56,600 bases of DNA from Vibrio genomosp. F10 str. ZF-129 (GCF_000287055.2 NZ_AJYQ02000091.1:1-56600); one strand, 5' to 3'. Positions 10,804 to 22,116 are shown, counted from the first letter of the stretch. The notes: generated from the sequence alone by a model not told the origin. A program made the numbers and translations.

Positions 10804-11099
10804 GGTAACTCCGTCTGTTTGTGTGGTTGCTTTTAGACCTTTGTAGATAATATTGTTGGTCTATATATCACCACATATTCTATAAAATCCGCACCACAAA
10901 AGCACAAGATTCCATAATGTTTTTATTAAACAGAGGCATGTTTTGCAAAAACGCCATTAACGTGCAACATAATAAACACAAACTCACATACCAAAAAAAA
11001 ACAAATTTGATACCCTTATGACATACATTGAACGAATCATTACCACCACAACCCACTATTGGTTTTGCCTATAGGTGGGATTGTTGGGGTTTAGATGAA

Positions 11100-11513
11100 T
11101 CAGTCAAACTCACTGTATTTAGAAATCATGGTTATTAGTTCAAGCTGTTTTTTTTTATTAAATCTATCGAGCCAATACGCCTTTAAGATGATTGAACTCA
11201 CGGTGTCCGTAAGCAGTAATTCTGATTCACAGGTCAGTTGAATCGCTGAGGTAGCACTCTTTTCAATCATCGCATTGCACTCATTATGCACATCTTGGAA
11301 AGAGTAAGAATGACTCGCAGAAGAGACGCCTCGCTGGCGAAAGCCCTCAAATTTTGTTTCCATTAAGTACAAAGCACCAAGACGATTTTTTGCTTCTTCA
11401 GCCTGACTCTCTACCATCGTTTGTAACTTCACTAAACCTAGTGACGAAATACCAATGAGGACAAAAGCAATCATCACCTCTATCAAGCTAAAACCTTGGT
11501 GTTTAGTGATCAT
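11100..11513 (-). CDS. Type IV pilus minor pilin, PilV-like
   Basis: 137 residues from ATG 11513, which overlaps the preceding pilX-like gene by 11 bases; the longer upstream frame has no leader logic. The N-terminus MITKHQG|FSLIEVMIAFVL is a class III prepilin leader with cleavage after Gly, Glu at +5 and a hydrophobic alpha-1 helix. The family (PilV) primes pilus assembly and sits at the tip complex. The C-terminal globular domain has paired Cys typical of minor pilins. It is the last gene of a leftward operon. Confidence 0.85.
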   Translation of the reverse strand: MITKHQGFSLIEVMIAFVLIGISSLGLVKLQTMVESQAEEAKNRLGALYLMETKFEGFRQRGVSSASHSYSFQDVHNECNAMIEKSATSAIQLTCESELLLTDTVSSIILKAYWLDRFNKKKQLELITMISKYSEFD

Positions 11514-12807
11514 TCCAGGATCCTTTTTTCCATTTCGGTTTGGTAGAGAAAACAAAGCTCGATGTGATATCACTGTTGTATTGGAGCCTCATTGAATCAT
11601 AAAACAGAGCCATCTGCCCTTGGGTATCAAACATCATCCCCCCAGCGAACTTAAATGATCCTGATTGTAAGAACGTGGCATGCTTGGGGGTTAATAATGT
11701 CGACTCGCCATAGACCGTTTGAATCGGAACGGTAAAATTGGCATTAAGATCAGCAACGGTTTCCGTTGAAAATCGGTCCCAATACGTCGGATCGGGTTGA
11801 AAATTCTCGTTAAAGTGAAAAATCACACCTTTTATCGATCCTGATCCTCGAATCGCAAATACCCCATTGTGGACAAGTAAGAATAAATACGTTCCCGAAT
11901 GCGCACTTTGAATGTCCGTGATCTCATTAATTGCCGCTTGATTGAGTTCACAGCTTCCGTCTATCCATACTTTATTTGCCTGCCCTCGAACCAAATCGTC
12001 TTTAAACTGTTGAACACAATCTACGTCAGACCCAAGCATGGTGTAAGACATAAAACCATAGTCAGAATGGTCCCGTACCTTTTCCCAATCTCCACGTTCA
12101 AAATCAAACTCAGCCTTAAATGGATTGAGTGTTTCATTACGCTGAAGATCATTGCCTGCGTTGAACGAGACATAATTGCTTGAAGCATCACGCCATATCC
12201 CTGCTTTTAAAGAAGTACTCGTTTTATGGTTTCCTGCACAATCAGAACTGTTATCAAATCCAACGCTTGATTTGGGAATTGCAGAACCCACACCATGATT
12301 CAGTATACCTGCACTTGCCAATAAGCTATGACTCACGACCACCGCTATGCATTCATATTCGTTATCGCTGTTCCTTACACCAGGATCCGGGGGAGAGACC
12401 AATGTTGATCCATAGATAATGAGATCGGATGTCGACTTAATCGCCCCTGAGCCTGAATCACCAGAGAACGTGATACTCTTACTCACTTCTCGATGACCAA
12501 ATTTCGCCGACAACCTTTCAGGATCATCATCTGTCGCTTTAAGATGCGCCAACCCCATCGCGGAACAGACCGTGTTTAAATTCGTCGGAATGGTACTGCT
12601 GTTGTTTAGCACGATAGCGCTAAACCCACACTCTAGCCCTCCTTCTGCTCGCCAATGAGCGATACGAGCATCAATCTGGTTGTTAGCTACCTTTATTTGA
12701 TAAAACACACCTCGATAAGAACTGAGTGCAAACGCTAACGCCCCAACCAAGAGCAGTGCAGTGACGACCAACGCTGCCGCCCCTTGTTGATTTTTCCTCA
12801 TCGCCAA
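11503..12807 (-). CDS. Type IV pilus assembly protein, PilX-like
   Basis: 434 residues. The N-terminus MAMRKNQQGAAALVVTALLL has the short basic leader ending in Gly and a hydrophobic helix, as in PilX-type proteins that lack the usual Glu5. It is much longer than classical PilX (about 160-200 residues), with a large extracellular domain containing several Cys (for example ECGF, DVDCVQQF, GSCEL). Vibrio clusters of this type carry a similarly large member. The start overlaps the pilW-like stop, showing translational coupling. Confidence 0.8.
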   Translation of the reverse strand: MAMRKNQQGAAALVVTALLLVGALAFALSSYRGVFYQIKVANNQIDARIAHWRAEGGLECGFSAIVLNNSSTIPTNLNTVCSAMGLAHLKATDDDPERLSAKFGHREVSKSITFSGDSGSGAIKSTSDLIIYGSTLVSPPDPGVRNSDNEYECIAVVVSHSLLASAGILNHGVGSAIPKSSVGFDNSSDCAGNHKTSTSLKAGIWRDASSNYVSFNAGNDLQRNETLNPFKAEFDFERGDWEKVRDHSDYGFMSYTMLGSDVDCVQQFKDDLVRGQANKVWIDGSCELNQAAINEITDIQSAHSGTYLFLLVHNGVFAIRGSGSIKGVIFHFNENFQPDPTYWDRFSTETVADLNANFTVPIQTVYGESTLLTPKHATFLQSGSFKFAGGMMFDTQGQMALFYDSMRLQYNSDITSSFVFSTKPKWKKGSWNDH

Positions 12808-13388
12808 TTCCTCTGCTTTATACCCATAGAAATCGACTGGTTATACCGCCCATCATGCAGCTCGGCTTCGAGGTAAATGTGGGTAAACAGGTTTTCAGCG
12901 CTACTGGTAACAAGTGGAGTGGTGGTTACCGCAAATGACACTACGTTTAGAATATTTTGATCGAGTAGATGAGTGCATCCTGTTAGCTCGGTTAGAGACG
13001 CTAGTGTCGCCTGTTTTCTTTCACATGCTTTCAATGAACCATTGTCCAACGTGTATTTCACATGCTGATACTGGCCTGTTTTAGAGTGATAATAAGCAAA
13101 CCCCATGCTACTGCCACTCACAGCAATAGTATCCACAGCGCCTGTCAATCTCACGGATTGTCCATGGCCCCCATCAAAACCCGCACGCTGTATATCTGCT
13201 CGCATCATTGACGTTGTGGTCATCAAACTTTGTAGGACTAATAGATCCAAAGTTCGCTCTTTTGCAATGCGCTGCCCGCTGATAAATACTGACCCTATCA
13301 CCATGATTGCAATCAGAGCAATCGACGAGGAAATCATCAACTCAAGCAATAAGCTTCCTCGCTGATTTTTAGCAAGCTTTATAACCAT
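12798..13388 (-). CDS. Type IV pilus minor pilin, PilW-like
   Basis: 196 residues from ATG 13388, chosen because AAGGGG stands six bases upstream; it overlaps the fimT-like stop by 20 bases. The leader MVIKLAKNQRG|SLLLELMISS shows Gly at -1 and Glu at +5. The globular part carries Cys near KACERK and TGCTHL. It is probably part of the minor pilin tip complex with PilV, PilX and FimT homologues. Confidence 0.85.
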   Translation of the reverse strand: MVIKLAKNQRGSLLLELMISSSIALIAIMVIGSVFISGQRIAKERTLDLLVLQSLMTTTSMMRADIQRAGFDGGHGQSVRLTGAVDTIAVSGSSMGFAYYHSKTGQYQHVKYTLDNGSLKACERKQATLASLTELTGCTHLLDQNILNVVSFAVTTTPLVTSSAENLFTHIYLEAELHDGRYNQSISMGIKQRNWR

Positions 13389-13878
13389 ATCGGTCCCCTT
13401 CAACGCCACAAACTCTTATTCTTCCTGGTGGGTTAGACGTTCTAATGGCAATTTTATTGGTACTGTCTAACTTGGGATGAAAAACAAAACTGCCGGATTT
13501 AGGTCGACCTCTGATTTCCTCAAAAGAGACCTGTTGAGAACTGAACGTGTGAGTCAGCTTTATTCCTTTATACGGGCTACCATCAAAGTGAGCAATCCGA
13601 TATGCGGTGCTCAAATCATCGGAGTCAGCTAATACGATACTCCAGCTGCCAGTAGTGTTCACCGTCCCCTCAAGAAAAGAGATATGTGCATAGAGTGCCT
13701 CATTTCGCATCACAGCCTCCGATCTCGCTTGAATCAAAAATCCGTTCAGCTCTGTGGCGAGGCGTTGCATCTTGCTACTTTCGATCATCTTGCTAAAGTT
13801 TGGGGCAGCAAAAGCGAGGACAACACCACAAACACTCATCGTTATTACCAGTTCCAACAAAGTAAAGCCGCGAGTCAT
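13369..13878 (-). CDS. Type IV pilus minor pilin, FimT/GspH-like
   Basis: 169 residues, leader MTRG|FTLLELVITMSVCG with Gly at -1 and Glu at +5. The GspH/FimT domain follows, with the typical helix QARSEAVMRNE and a C-terminal Cys pair (RVCGVEG...YKAC). FimT in related bacteria binds DNA and supports uptake, but that is not shown here. It is the first gene of the leftward operon fimT-pilW-pilX-pilV. Confidence 0.88.
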   Translation of the reverse strand: MTRGFTLLELVITMSVCGVVLAFAAPNFSKMIESSKMQRLATELNGFLIQARSEAVMRNEALYAHISFLEGTVNTTGSWSIVLADSDDLSTAYRIAHFDGSPYKGIKLTHTFSSQQVSFEEIRGRPKSGSFVFHPKLDSTNKIAIRTSNPPGRIRVCGVEGDRYGYKAC

Positions 13879-13979
13879 TTCCCAAATCCCCTTAAAACTT
13901 TTTGCTTAAAAATCAAATTACTTGCATCGATGCTAGCAGCTAACAAAAATAGGAGGAGAATATATAAGGACAACACGGA

Positions 13980-14408
13980 ATGATTCGAATAATTAGCTGT
14001 AACCTATACAAAAAAAGACAGGTTGGGATGACACTGATCGAGTTATTATTCACGGTTGCCATCATCGCTATCTTATCGGCGATCGCTTACCCAAGTTACA
14101 CTTCTCATGTAATCGAAGCGCACAGAACGGCAGCAAAAATGGATATGATGCGAATACAGCTATTACTTGAAGAAGGGTACGTGGGAACCTATAGCTGGAG
14201 CAGTATTGTTTCGTCTGGGAGTTGCACGGTTTGCGATAGTAGCAGTGAACGGTATCAGTTTTCGGTTGTTAGCTCCTCAACCTCGGCCTATACCATAACG
14301 GCAACCGCCCAAACGGATAAAGGGCAAACAAACGATGCTTGTCTATCAAGCGACCACAAGATGACACTTAACGCGAAAGGTGAAACCGCCCCGAGTGATT
14401 GCTGGTGA
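13980..14408 (+). CDS. Type IV pilus minor pilin, PilE-like, divergent
   Basis: 142 residues, transcribed away from the other four pilin genes. The leader ends KRQVG|MTLIELLFTVAIIAIL with Gly -1 and Glu +5; the 15-residue leader is longer than in its neighbours. Two Cys pairs, SCTVCD and the C-terminal DAC...DCW, fit the PilE D-loop disulfide. The roughly 100-base gap to fimT must hold both promoters. Confidence 0.88.
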   Translation: MIRIISCNLYKKRQVGMTLIELLFTVAIIAILSAIAYPSYTSHVIEAHRTAAKMDMMRIQLLLEEGYVGTYSWSSIVSSGSCTVCDSSSERYQFSVVSSSTSAYTITATAQTDKGQTNDACLSSDHKMTLNAKGETAPSDCW

Positions 14409-14453
14409 TAGCATAGAAAACAAGCAAGGCGGGAACAAGGCTATTGACTGAAG

Positions 14454-14483
14454 CAAAAAAAGACCTGCCAAGTTAGCAGGTCT
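14454..14483 (-). terminator. dnaJ terminator
   Basis: AGACCTGC / GCAGGTCT stem with a seven-base loop; seven T follow on the minus strand. It may also help end the convergent pilin transcript. Confidence 0.8.
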
Positions 14484-14504
14484 ATTTAATCAATGGTATT
14501 TTTC

Positions 14505-15653
14505 TTAGCTGGTTAAATCATCGAAGAACTTTTTAACACCGTTAAAGAACCCTTCAGATTTTGGTTTATGCTTATTAGCAGCATCACCACCACAAGACTC
14601 TTCAAACTCTTTGAGTAATTCTTTTTGACGTGAACTTAATTTCACTGGTGTTTCAACGACCAGTTTAACCAATAGATCACCAACCCCACCACCGCGAACG
14701 CCTTTCACGCCTTTACCACGCATACGGAACATGCGACCGGTTTGCGTCTCTTCTGGCACTTTTAGGTTAACTCGACCGTCCAGTGTTGGAACTTCAACTT
14801 CACCACCAAGCGCGGCCATTGCAAAGCTAACCGGCACTTCACAGTAAAGGTTGTTACCGTCACGCTCAAAAATATTGTGTTCTTTTACGTGTACTTGTAC
14901 ATATAGGTCACCTGCCGGTGCGCCCATATCTCCCGCTTCACCTTCGCCTGAAAGACGAATACGATCGCCAGTATCAACCCCTGATGGGATCTTAACATTC
15001 AGTGTCTTCGTCTTTTGCTTGCGCCCTTGCCCATGACAAGAATTACAAGGGTCTTTGATGATCTTGCCTTTGCCGTTACATGTTGGACAGGTTTGCTGTA
15101 CAGCAAAGAAACCCTGACGCATTTGAACTTGACCATGACCATGACACGTGCCACACGTTTCTGGAGATGAGCCTTTTTTAGCGCCACTTCCATCACATGA
15201 GTCACAATGAACCAGCGTTGGAATCTCGATTTCTTTAGAAACACCACGAACCGCTTCTTCTAACGACAGTTCCATGTTGTAACGAAGGTCTGATCCGCGT
15301 TGAGCACGTTGACCACCGCCACCACGACGACCGCCACCGAAGATATCGCCAAACACATCACCGAAAATATCTCCGAAGTCGCCTTGACCGCCACCGAAGC
15401 CACCGCCTCCGCCGCCCATTCCACCTTGCTCAAACGCCGCATGGCCATACTGATCATAAGCCGCCTTCTTTTGAGGGTCGGTTAGGATTTCGTACGCTAC
15501 TTTGACTTCTTTAAATTTTTCTGGTGCGCTGTCATCACCCTGATTTCGATCGGGATGAAATTTCATTGCTAAGCGTTTGTACGCTTTTTTAATATCGCGC
15601 TCTGATGCATCGCGGCCTACGCCTAATACTTCGTAAAAATCACGTTTTGACAT
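14505..15653 (-). CDS. dnaJ: Hsp40 co-chaperone
   Basis: 382 residues. J domain at 1-70 with the HPD motif (KFHPDRNQG), a Gly/Phe-rich linker (about 75-120), a zinc domain with four CxxCxGxG repeats (about 145-210), then the C-terminal substrate domains and dimer tail. It delivers unfolded clients to DnaK and stimulates its ATPase. It lies 282 bases downstream of dnaK on the same strand, the usual dnaK-dnaJ operon. Confidence 0.98.
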   Translation of the reverse strand: MSKRDFYEVLGVGRDASERDIKKAYKRLAMKFHPDRNQGDDSAPEKFKEVKVAYEILTDPQKKAAYDQYGHAAFEQGGMGGGGGGFGGGQGDFGDIFGDVFGDIFGGGRRGGGGQRAQRGSDLRYNMELSLEEAVRGVSKEIEIPTLVHCDSCDGSGAKKGSSPETCGTCHGHGQVQMRQGFFAVQQTCPTCNGKGKIIKDPCNSCHGQGRKQKTKTLNVKIPSGVDTGDRIRLSGEGEAGDMGAPAGDLYVQVHVKEHNIFERDGNNLYCEVPVSFAMAALGGEVEVPTLDGRVNLKVPEETQTGRMFRMRGKGVKGVRGGGVGDLLVKLVVETPVKLSSRQKELLKEFEESCGGDAANKHKPKSEGFFNGVKKFFDDLTS

Positions 15654-15787
15654 GTTCTAGGTCACCAAAATAATTGCTACTACCAAATAGTCACTTGAGT
15701 AGTCTATGTATCAATCTAGATAAAAGTTCTGTTATTAAAATATCAAATAAAGCTATTAGCTAGATCGACAAGTCTAAATACAAATTT

Positions 15788-15817
15788 ACGGGCGTGAGAG
15801 TTACCTCTGACGCCCGT
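15788..15817 (-). promoter_or_regulatory. Strong hairpin between dnaK and dnaJ
   Basis: ACGGGCGT / ACGCCCGT stem, extended inward by AGAG/CTCT across one mismatch, with a TTAC loop. No proper T run follows on the minus strand, so it may be an attenuating or mRNA-processing hairpin rather than a full terminator. The rest of the 282-base gap holds only an imperfect CAGTAGC/GCTACTG inverted repeat. Confidence 0.6.
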
Positions 15818-15935
15818 ACTAATCAGTCTTTGAGACAATTTCTAAGCCAGTAGCTTGAGTTCTAGGAGAAAGCGCTGATCCTACGATGGTAGGTGAGCAC
15901 TTCCGATAAGGAAATCAGGCTACTGTGCAACGAAA

Positions 15936-17855
15936 TTACTTTTTGTCTTCTTTAACTTCTTCAAACTCAGCGTCTACAACATCGTCATCTTGATTTGCTT
16001 GCTGTTCACCCGCGTCTGCGCCAGCTGCTTGCTGTGCTTGAGCTTGTTGTTGAGCAATTTCCATCAGTTTTTGAGCTGCTTGCATAAGTTCTTGAACTTT
16101 AGCATCGATCGCTTCTTTATCATCACCAGACTTGACTGCTTCTAGTGCCGTAATAGCTGCTTCGATTTTCTCTTTCTCTTCAGCAGGTAAAGCTTCACCC
16201 GCTTCTTCAACTTGCTTACGAGTACCGTGAATCATTTGGTCAGCTTGGTTACGAGTCGTCACTAACTCTTCGAACTTTTTGTCCGCTTCTTTGTTAGCTT
16301 CAGCTTCTTGTACCATTTTCTCGATCTCTTCCTCAGACAAACCGCCTGATGCCTGGATAGTGATCTTCTGCTCTTTACCCGTTGCTTTATCTTTAGCAGA
16401 TACGTTCAGGATACCATCAGCATCTAGGTCGAAGGTTACTTCGATTTGTGGCATGCCACGTGGTGCCGGTTGGATACCTTCTAGGTTGAACTGACCAAGA
16501 GACTTGTTGTAAGTCGCTTGCTTACGCTCACCTTGAAGAACGTGAATAGTTACTGCATTTTGGTTGTCTTCAGCTGTTGAGAACACTTGATCCGCTTTCG
16601 TTGGAATCGTTGTGTTTTTCTCGATTAGCTTAGTCATTACGCCACCCATCGTTTCGATACCGAAAGATAGAGGAGTTACATCTAGAAGAAGAACGTCTTT
16701 AACATCACCAGCAAGAACACCACCTTGTACAGCAGCACCCATTGCAACCGCTTCATCAGGGTTCACATCTTTACGAGGTTCTTTACCAAAGAATTCTGTT
16801 ACTTTAGCTTGAACCATAGGCATACGTGTTTGACCACCAACTAGGATAACATCGTCGATGTCACCTACTGACAGGTCTGCGTCTGCTAGAGCAACTTTAA
16901 GAGGCTCAAGAGAACGCTGTACTAGATCTTCAACAAGAGACTCTAGCTTAGAACGTGTTACTTTAACGTTCATGTGCTTAGGACCGGTTGCATCAGCCGT
17001 TACGTAAGGAAGGTTTACGTCAGTTTGCTGTGCTGAAGACAGTTCAATTTTCGCTTTTTCTGCTGCTTCTTTGACACGTTGCATAGCAAGAGGATCGGTC
17101 TTAAGATCAATGCCTTGCTCTTTTTTGAATTCGTCAACTAGGTAGTTGATTAGGCGGTTATCAAAGTCTTCGCCACCTAGGTGAGTGTCACCGTTAGTTG
17201 CTAGTACTTCAAATGTCTTCTCGCCTTCAACTTCGTCAATCTCAATGATAGAGATATCGAAAGTACCACCACCAAGGTCATAAACAGCGATAGTGCGGTC
17301 GCCGCCTTTCTTGTCTAGACCGTAAGCTAGCGCCGCTGCCGTTGGTTCGTTGATGATACGTTTAACATCAAGACCAGCAATACGGCCAGCATCTTTCGTT
17401 GCTTGACGCTGTGCATCGTTAAAGTAAGCAGGAACAGTAACCACTGCGCCAGTAACTTCTTCACCAAGGAAATCCTCAGCGGTTTTTTTCATTTTCTTTA
17501 GTACTTCAGCTGAAACTTGAGGAGCTGCCATTTTTTGGCCTTGCGCTTCAACCCAAGCATCACCGTTATCAGCCTTAACAATGTTGAATGGCATGATTTT
17601 GATGTCGCGTTGTACTTCTTCGTCTTCAAAACGACGACCAATCAAACGCTTGATAGCAAATAAAGTGTTTGTTGGGTTAGTTACCGCTTGACGTTTTGCA
17701 GGCTGACCCACTAGCGTTTCGCCGTCAGTGTATGCGATAACTGAAGCAGTTGTACGCTCACCTTCTGCATTTTCGATTACACGTGGCTTGTCACCGTCTA
17801 AAACAGCAACACAAGAGTTAGTAGTACCTAAGTCAATACCAATGATTTTACCCAT
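15936..17855 (-). CDS. dnaK: Hsp70 chaperone
   Basis: 639 residues, the usual length. The ATPase domain begins [18 protein letters not shown] and carries the phosphate loops ([20 protein letters not shown]); the substrate-binding domain is at about 390-505; the helical lid ends in an acidic tail [10 protein letters not shown]. It refolds and disaggregates proteins together with DnaJ and GrpE, whose genes flank it. A sigma-32-like promoter precedes it. Confidence 0.99.
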   Translation of the reverse strand: MGKIIGIDLGTTNSCVAVLDGDKPRVIENAEGERTTASVIAYTDGETLVGQPAKRQAVTNPTNTLFAIKRLIGRRFEDEEVQRDIKIMPFNIVKADNGDAWVEAQGQKMAAPQVSAEVLKKMKKTAEDFLGEEVTGAVVTVPAYFNDAQRQATKDAGRIAGLDVKRIINEPTAAALAYGLDKKGGDRTIAVYDLGGGTFDISIIEIDEVEGEKTFEVLATNGDTHLGGEDFDNRLINYLVDEFKKEQGIDLKTDPLAMQRVKEAAEKAKIELSSAQQTDVNLPYVTADATGPKHMNVKVTRSKLESLVEDLVQRSLEPLKVALADADLSVGDIDDVILVGGQTRMPMVQAKVTEFFGKEPRKDVNPDEAVAMGAAVQGGVLAGDVKDVLLLDVTPLSFGIETMGGVMTKLIEKNTTIPTKADQVFSTAEDNQNAVTIHVLQGERKQATYNKSLGQFNLEGIQPAPRGMPQIEVTFDLDADGILNVSAKDKATGKEQKITIQASGGLSEEEIEKMVQEAEANKEADKKFEELVTTRNQADQMIHGTRKQVEEAGEALPAEEKEKIEAAITALEAVKSGDDKEAIDAKVQELMQAAQKLMEIAQQQAQAQQAAGADAGEQQANQDDDVVDAEFEEVKEDKK

Positions 17856-17900
17856 CAGGCGATCTCCGAATTAATTCTATTTAGATTTTCTATATCCCCT

Positions 17901-17929
17901 ATGTGGGGGATGAATAGTGGGCTTTCAAC
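17901..17929 (-). promoter_or_regulatory. Sigma-32-like heat-shock promoter of dnaK
   Basis: Reading leftward: TTGAAA (17923-17928), 13-14 bases, then CCCCCACAT (17901-17909), close to the CTTGAAA / CCCCATnT heat-shock consensus. Confidence 0.8.
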
Positions 17930-18040
17930 CCTTACGAATAAACAAAAATATAATCTTTGTTTTTGTATGAACCATAGATAAGGGCGGCAAAATTCTTTTC
18001 AAGGGGAAATGAAAAAAAAGTTCCTTTAATTTCTCGCATA

Positions 18041-18068
18041 AAAAAGAGAAGCAACGGCTTCTCTTTTT
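18041..18068 (-). terminator. grpE terminator
   Basis: AAAAAGAGAAGC / GCTTCTCTTTTT stem with an AACG loop just past grpE; T-rich on both strands. Confidence 0.85.
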
Positions 18069-18091
18069 CTTTTATCCAAAAACTGTGGATA

Positions 18092-18694
18092 TTATTTAGC
18101 TACCATCACCATTGCCGGGCGAATCACTCGACCATTGAGTTCGTAACCTTTTTGCATAACAAACATCACACTATTAGATTCGTGATCTGGGCTTTCTTGA
18201 ATAGACATCGCCTGATGCATTTCAGGGTTAAACGCTTCACCTTCAGGGTTAATTTCCTTAAGGCCATTCTTAGTCAGTGCATCTTGGAAAGACTTATGCG
18301 TTAGCTCGATACCTTCAAGGATTGGCTTAATCACTTCGTTTTCTGCATCAGCAGCTTGAATTGCGCGCTCAAGGTTATCGATCACAGGCAACAATTCTTC
18401 AGCAAATTTATTAACGGCAAATTTACGCGCTTTATCGATTTCGATTTCAGTTCGACGACGCATGTTCTCTACTTCCGCTTTAGCACGAAGTACTGAATCT
18501 TTTTGCTCTTCAATTCTAGCTTCGCTAGTCAGCAATGCCGCTTCAAGTTGCACTATTTTTGCTTCCTGCTCATCGACTTGTACTTCTTCGTTCCATTCGA
18601 TATCAGCATCGCTTCCAACAACATCAGCATCTCGCTCTGTGTTTTCAGTTTGCTTTAATTGTTCTTCGTTCATTTTGTTTTCTTCGTTGCTCAT
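18092..18694 (-). CDS. grpE: Nucleotide exchange factor for DnaK
   Basis: 200 residues. An acidic disordered N-terminus (about 1-45), a long dimerising coiled coil (about 45-130) with the [11 protein letters not shown] segment, and a C-terminal beta domain ending in [14 protein letters not shown]. It releases ADP from DnaK and acts as a thermosensor. It is transcribed separately, upstream of dnaK on the same strand. Confidence 0.98.
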   Translation of the reverse strand: MSNEENKMNEEQLKQTENTERDADVVGSDADIEWNEEVQVDEQEAKIVQLEAALLTSEARIEEQKDSVLRAKAEVENMRRRTEIEIDKARKFAVNKFAEELLPVIDNLERAIQAADAENEVIKPILEGIELTHKSFQDALTKNGLKEINPEGEAFNPEMHQAMSIQESPDHESNSVMFVMQKGYELNGRVIRPAMVMVAK

Positions 18695-18784
18695 GATATC
18701 TCCAGAATTTAATATAACGTGCGCCTAAACTCTTTATTACTCTCTTAAGGCACAAAAATTCGCATAAAAAGGTGACTTGCCCTT

Positions 18785-18813
18785 ATTATGGGGATGAAGA
18801 TTCTTGAATCAAG
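18785..18813 (-). promoter_or_regulatory. Sigma-32-like promoter of grpE
   Basis: Leftward CTTGAT (18808-18813), 14 bases, CCCCATAAT (18785-18793). It fits the heat-shock consensus and lies between divergent grpE and nadK. Confidence 0.75.
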
Positions 18814-18834
18814 TCCAAATAGTCTGGAAAACCT

Positions 18835-19719
18835 ATGAAAAAATGCTTTGAAGTGATTGCGATCATCGGAAAACCTCGAGATCAACAAGCAATACAAACA
18901 CATAAAGAGCTCTATCTATGGCTAACCGCTGAAGGTTACCACGTCTTTATTGACGATCGTTTATGCGACATTCTCGATGACATCCCTAAAGAAAACTTCT
19001 CTAGCCTAATCGAACTGGGCAAAAAAGCAGACCTTGCCATTGTCGTAGGCGGTGACGGTAATATGCTTGGCGCTGCACGAGTGTTGTCTCGTTTTGATAT
19101 ATACGTTATCGGCGTCAATCGAGGTAATTTGGGCTTTCTGACCGATTTAGACCCTGACAACTTTCAAGGTGGGTTACTTGGCGTTCTTAACGGTGAATAC
19201 CTCATCGAAGACCGATTTTTACTGGAAGCAGAAATACATCGTCATGGGCAGGTAAAAAGCCATAATTCAGCGCTCAATGAAGCCGTTCTCCACCCTGGGC
19301 AAGTTGCTCACATGATTGAATTTGAAGTCTATATTGATGACAAATTTGCGTTTTCTCTACGTTCTGACGGTTTAATTATTTCCACACCAACGGGCTCGAC
19401 AGCCTATTCATTATCTGGGGGCGGACCAATTTTGTCACCAAGCTTGAACGCGATCAGCTTAGTACCCATGTTTCCCCACACCTTATCCAGTCGCCCTTTG
19501 GTGGTTGATGGCAATCGACGAATTAAGCTCATTGTCTCTCCTGACAATCGTGGTACGCAAGAAGTCAGTTGTGACGGCCAAATATCGTTACCGGTTTCTC
19601 CTGGTGATGAAATTCATATTTATCAAAGCCCTACAGCATTAAAACTGATTCACCCTAAAGATTACAGCTACTATCATGTGTTAAGAAACAAGCTCGGTTG
19701 GTCAAGTAAGCTATTTTGA
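18835..19719 (+). CDS. nadK: NAD kinase
   Basis: 294 residues. It phosphorylates NAD to NADP in the cytosol. The GGDGNMLGA motif (about 71-79) and the Gly-rich [17 protein letters not shown] segment mark the nucleotide and catalytic sites. It is divergent from grpE and directly upstream of recN, as in other gammaproteobacteria. Confidence 0.97.
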   Translation: MKKCFEVIAIIGKPRDQQAIQTHKELYLWLTAEGYHVFIDDRLCDILDDIPKENFSSLIELGKKADLAIVVGGDGNMLGAARVLSRFDIYVIGVNRGNLGFLTDLDPDNFQGGLLGVLNGEYLIEDRFLLEAEIHRHGQVKSHNSALNEAVLHPGQVAHMIEFEVYIDDKFAFSLRSDGLIISTPTGSTAYSLSGGGPILSPSLNAISLVPMFPHTLSSRPLVVDGNRRIKLIVSPDNRGTQEVSCDGQISLPVSPGDEIHIYQSPTALKLIHPKDYSYYHVLRNKLGWSSKLF

Positions 19720-19767
19720 TTTTGCTCACAATCTAGCCATTACCGACAAATAATTTATCTGTACAAC

Positions 19768-19809
19768 TTTACTGTATAAAGAAACAGTATATACTGTTTT
19801 CTTATACAG
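19768..19809 (+). promoter_or_regulatory. recN promoter with two LexA boxes
   Basis: Two perfect CTGT-N8-ACAG SOS boxes at 19772-19787 and 19794-19809, 22 bp apart. They overlap a likely -35 TTTACT (19768-19773) and -10 TATACT (19790-19795). Tight SOS repression of recN is expected from the family. Confidence 0.9.
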
Positions 19810-19836
19810 TATTGTTCAATTGTACAGGTAAATAAA

Positions 19837-21501
19837 ATGCTGGCTCATTTAAGTGTAAACAACTTTGCTATCGTTAAATCTTTACAGCTCGAACTCTCGA
19901 AAGGGATGACAAGCATTACTGGCGAAACTGGCGCGGGTAAATCCATTGCTATCGATGCTCTAGGCTTATGTCTTGGGGGGCGAGCTGAAGCCGGAATGGT
20001 TCGACAGGGTGAAGAAAAAACAGAAGTTAGCGCCGCCTTTTTATTGGACAACAACTTACTCGCTTCACGTTGGCTTGAAGATAACGACCTACTCGACGGA
20101 AACGACTGTATTTTACGTCGTACTATTACCAGAGAAGGTCGCTCAAGAGCCTTCATCAACGGCAGCCCTGTGCCTCTATCTCAATTAAAATCTCTAAGCC
20201 AACTTCTGATCAACATCCATGGCCAACATGCTCATCATCAACTGATGAAAAGCGAGCATCAAATGGCGATGCTCGATCAATATGCAGGGCACCACAACCT
20301 ACTAAAAAATACACGTAATGCTTATCAAAAATGGCGACAATCCGATAACTTACTCAAACAACTCAAAGAAAATAGCCTGCAAAATCAAGCACAAAAACAA
20401 CTGCTCGAATATCAAATAAAAGAACTGAATGAGCTCGCCATTGCTGAAGACGAATTCAGTTCCTTAGAGCAGGAACATAAACGCTTGTCGAACAGTGGTG
20501 AACTGGCCTCAACTTGCCAACAAGCCATCGAACTGATTTATGAAGGTGAGGAAGTTAACGCTCTCAGCGTTTTACAACTGGCAAACAGCGCATTAATTCA
20601 ACTCGCCGAATTAGATAACAAGTTGGTTGAATTACCTAACATGGTGGCAGAAGCAACGATTCAGATCGAAGAAGTCAACAATGAGCTACGTCACTACCTC
20701 GATAGCATTGACATGGATCCTTCTAGAATGGCGTTTGTTGAATCTCGCTTTTCGAAAATAATTTCCATCGCTCGTAAGCACAATGTCATGCCAGAAGACC
20801 TTTACCAGCACCATCAAGATTTATTGTCACAGATCGAAGCACTTGATTGTTCTGATGAAAAATTTGAAGAATTAAAAAAAGGTGTCGACGCGCATTTCCA
20901 GGCGTTCATTGCAACGTCAGAGAAACTGAGCAAGTCACGTTGTCGATACGCCAAAGAGCTCAATAAGCTGATAACTCAAAGTATGCATGAACTGAGTATG
21001 GAAAAAGCCCAATTCAAGATTTCTGTCGATTATGAAGTAACGCACCCTTCCCCACTGGGTATGGATGCCATCTGCTTCTTGGTATCAACCAATCCCGGCC
21101 AACCGTTACAGCCAATAGCCAAAGTTGCATCAGGTGGCGAACTATCACGAATCTCTCTTGCGATTCAGGTCATCACAGCACAAAAAGTAGAGACGCCAAG
21201 CTTGATTTTCGATGAAGTGGATGTCGGGATCAGTGGCCCAACGGCGGCGGTTGTCGGAAGAATGCTAAGAACATTAGGTCAATCTACCCAGGTTCTGTGT
21301 GTAACCCATCTTCCGCAGGTTGCAGGGTGCGGTCATCAACAATTGTTTGTGGCGAAAGCAACCAAATCAGGGAAAACAGAAACGAAAATGCACCAACTTA
21401 ATGGCGATGAACGAATTGCTGAGTTGGCAAGACTACTAGGTGGTAGCGCGATTACCCAATCGACTTTAGCGAATGCCAAAGAATTGCTAATAGCGGCATA
21501 G
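19837..21501 (+). CDS. recN: DNA repair ATPase RecN
   Basis: 554 residues, SMC-like. Walker A GETGAGKS near residue 30, a coiled coil with a small hinge (about 150-400), then the ABC signature [14 protein letters not shown] and Walker [13 protein letters not shown]. It acts at double-strand breaks during recombination. Regulated by LexA (see the promoter). No defect seen. Confidence 0.98.
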   Translation: MLAHLSVNNFAIVKSLQLELSKGMTSITGETGAGKSIAIDALGLCLGGRAEAGMVRQGEEKTEVSAAFLLDNNLLASRWLEDNDLLDGNDCILRRTITREGRSRAFINGSPVPLSQLKSLSQLLINIHGQHAHHQLMKSEHQMAMLDQYAGHHNLLKNTRNAYQKWRQSDNLLKQLKENSLQNQAQKQLLEYQIKELNELAIAEDEFSSLEQEHKRLSNSGELASTCQQAIELIYEGEEVNALSVLQLANSALIQLAELDNKLVELPNMVAEATIQIEEVNNELRHYLDSIDMDPSRMAFVESRFSKIISIARKHNVMPEDLYQHHQDLLSQIEALDCSDEKFEELKKGVDAHFQAFIATSEKLSKSRCRYAKELNKLITQSMHELSMEKAQFKISVDYEVTHPSPLGMDAICFLVSTNPGQPLQPIAKVASGGELSRISLAIQVITAQKVETPSLIFDEVDVGISGPTAAVVGRMLRTLGQSTQVLCVTHLPQVAGCGHQQLFVAKATKSGKTETKMHQLNGDERIAELARLLGGSAITQSTLANAKELLIAA

Positions 21502-21684
21502 TGATTGAAAACGCTTAATTCGCAGGCTCAAAAAGTTCCTTTTTCAACCTCATTTGAGCATTCTTTGCAACCTATCTCTAAATTCGCGGTCTGAAACAGT
21601 TCGTAGGAAAAGGAGTTTTTTACTTCTGTGCCGAGGTTGTTTATTATCACCGCAGTTTAATGTTCATTTGCAAAGAAAGAAAAT

Positions 21685-22044
21685 ATGCAGTTTAAAAAAT
21701 GGTTAGTCATCGTCCCCCTAGCTATGACAATGCTAACGGGTTGTTCAGTACTAGAAAGACTTGTTTATCGAATTGACATTAACCAAGGCAATTACGTAGA
21801 ACAAGAGTCCGTAGACCAACTCAAGTTTGGTATGACAAAAGAGCAGGTACGCTATGTGATGGGCTCACCGATGTTGATTGAAAATGGTTACCCAGACACT
21901 TGGTACTACATCTACCATTTGACTGAAGGCCACAAAGATCCTGTTCAACAAAACCTCGTGGTCAATTTTGATCCATCAGGAACACTTGTTGATATTGTTG
22001 GCGACTACCCAGCTAGTGAGCAGTTTTTCGAAAGTATCAACTAG
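21685..22044 (+). CDS. bamE: Outer-membrane assembly lipoprotein BamE
   Basis: 119 residues. Signal peptide with lipobox LTGC at about 17-20, then the SmpA/OmlA fold ([17 protein letters not shown]). It is a subunit of the BAM complex that inserts beta-barrel proteins. Well-formed terminator downstream; its 183-base upstream gap shows no recognised operator. Confidence 0.96.
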   Translation: MQFKKWLVIVPLAMTMLTGCSVLERLVYRIDINQGNYVEQESVDQLKFGMTKEQVRYVMGSPMLIENGYPDTWYYIYHLTEGHKDPVQQNLVVNFDPSGTLVDIVGDYPASEQFFESIN

Positions 22045-22082
22045 ATTGTAATGTCTACTAATGATTTATATCTAAACAATAT

Positions 22083-22116
22083 AAAAATGGCTCGTACAAA
22101 TACGAGCCATTTTTTT
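22083..22116 (+). terminator. bamE terminator
   Basis: Stem of about 13-14 bp (AAAAATGGCTCGTA and its complement) with a four-base loop and a T run. Confidence 0.88.

Noticed and set aside
11040..11095. Terminator after the pilin operon
   Set aside because: CCCAC/GTGGG words can pair across a loop, but the stem is broken and has no T run.
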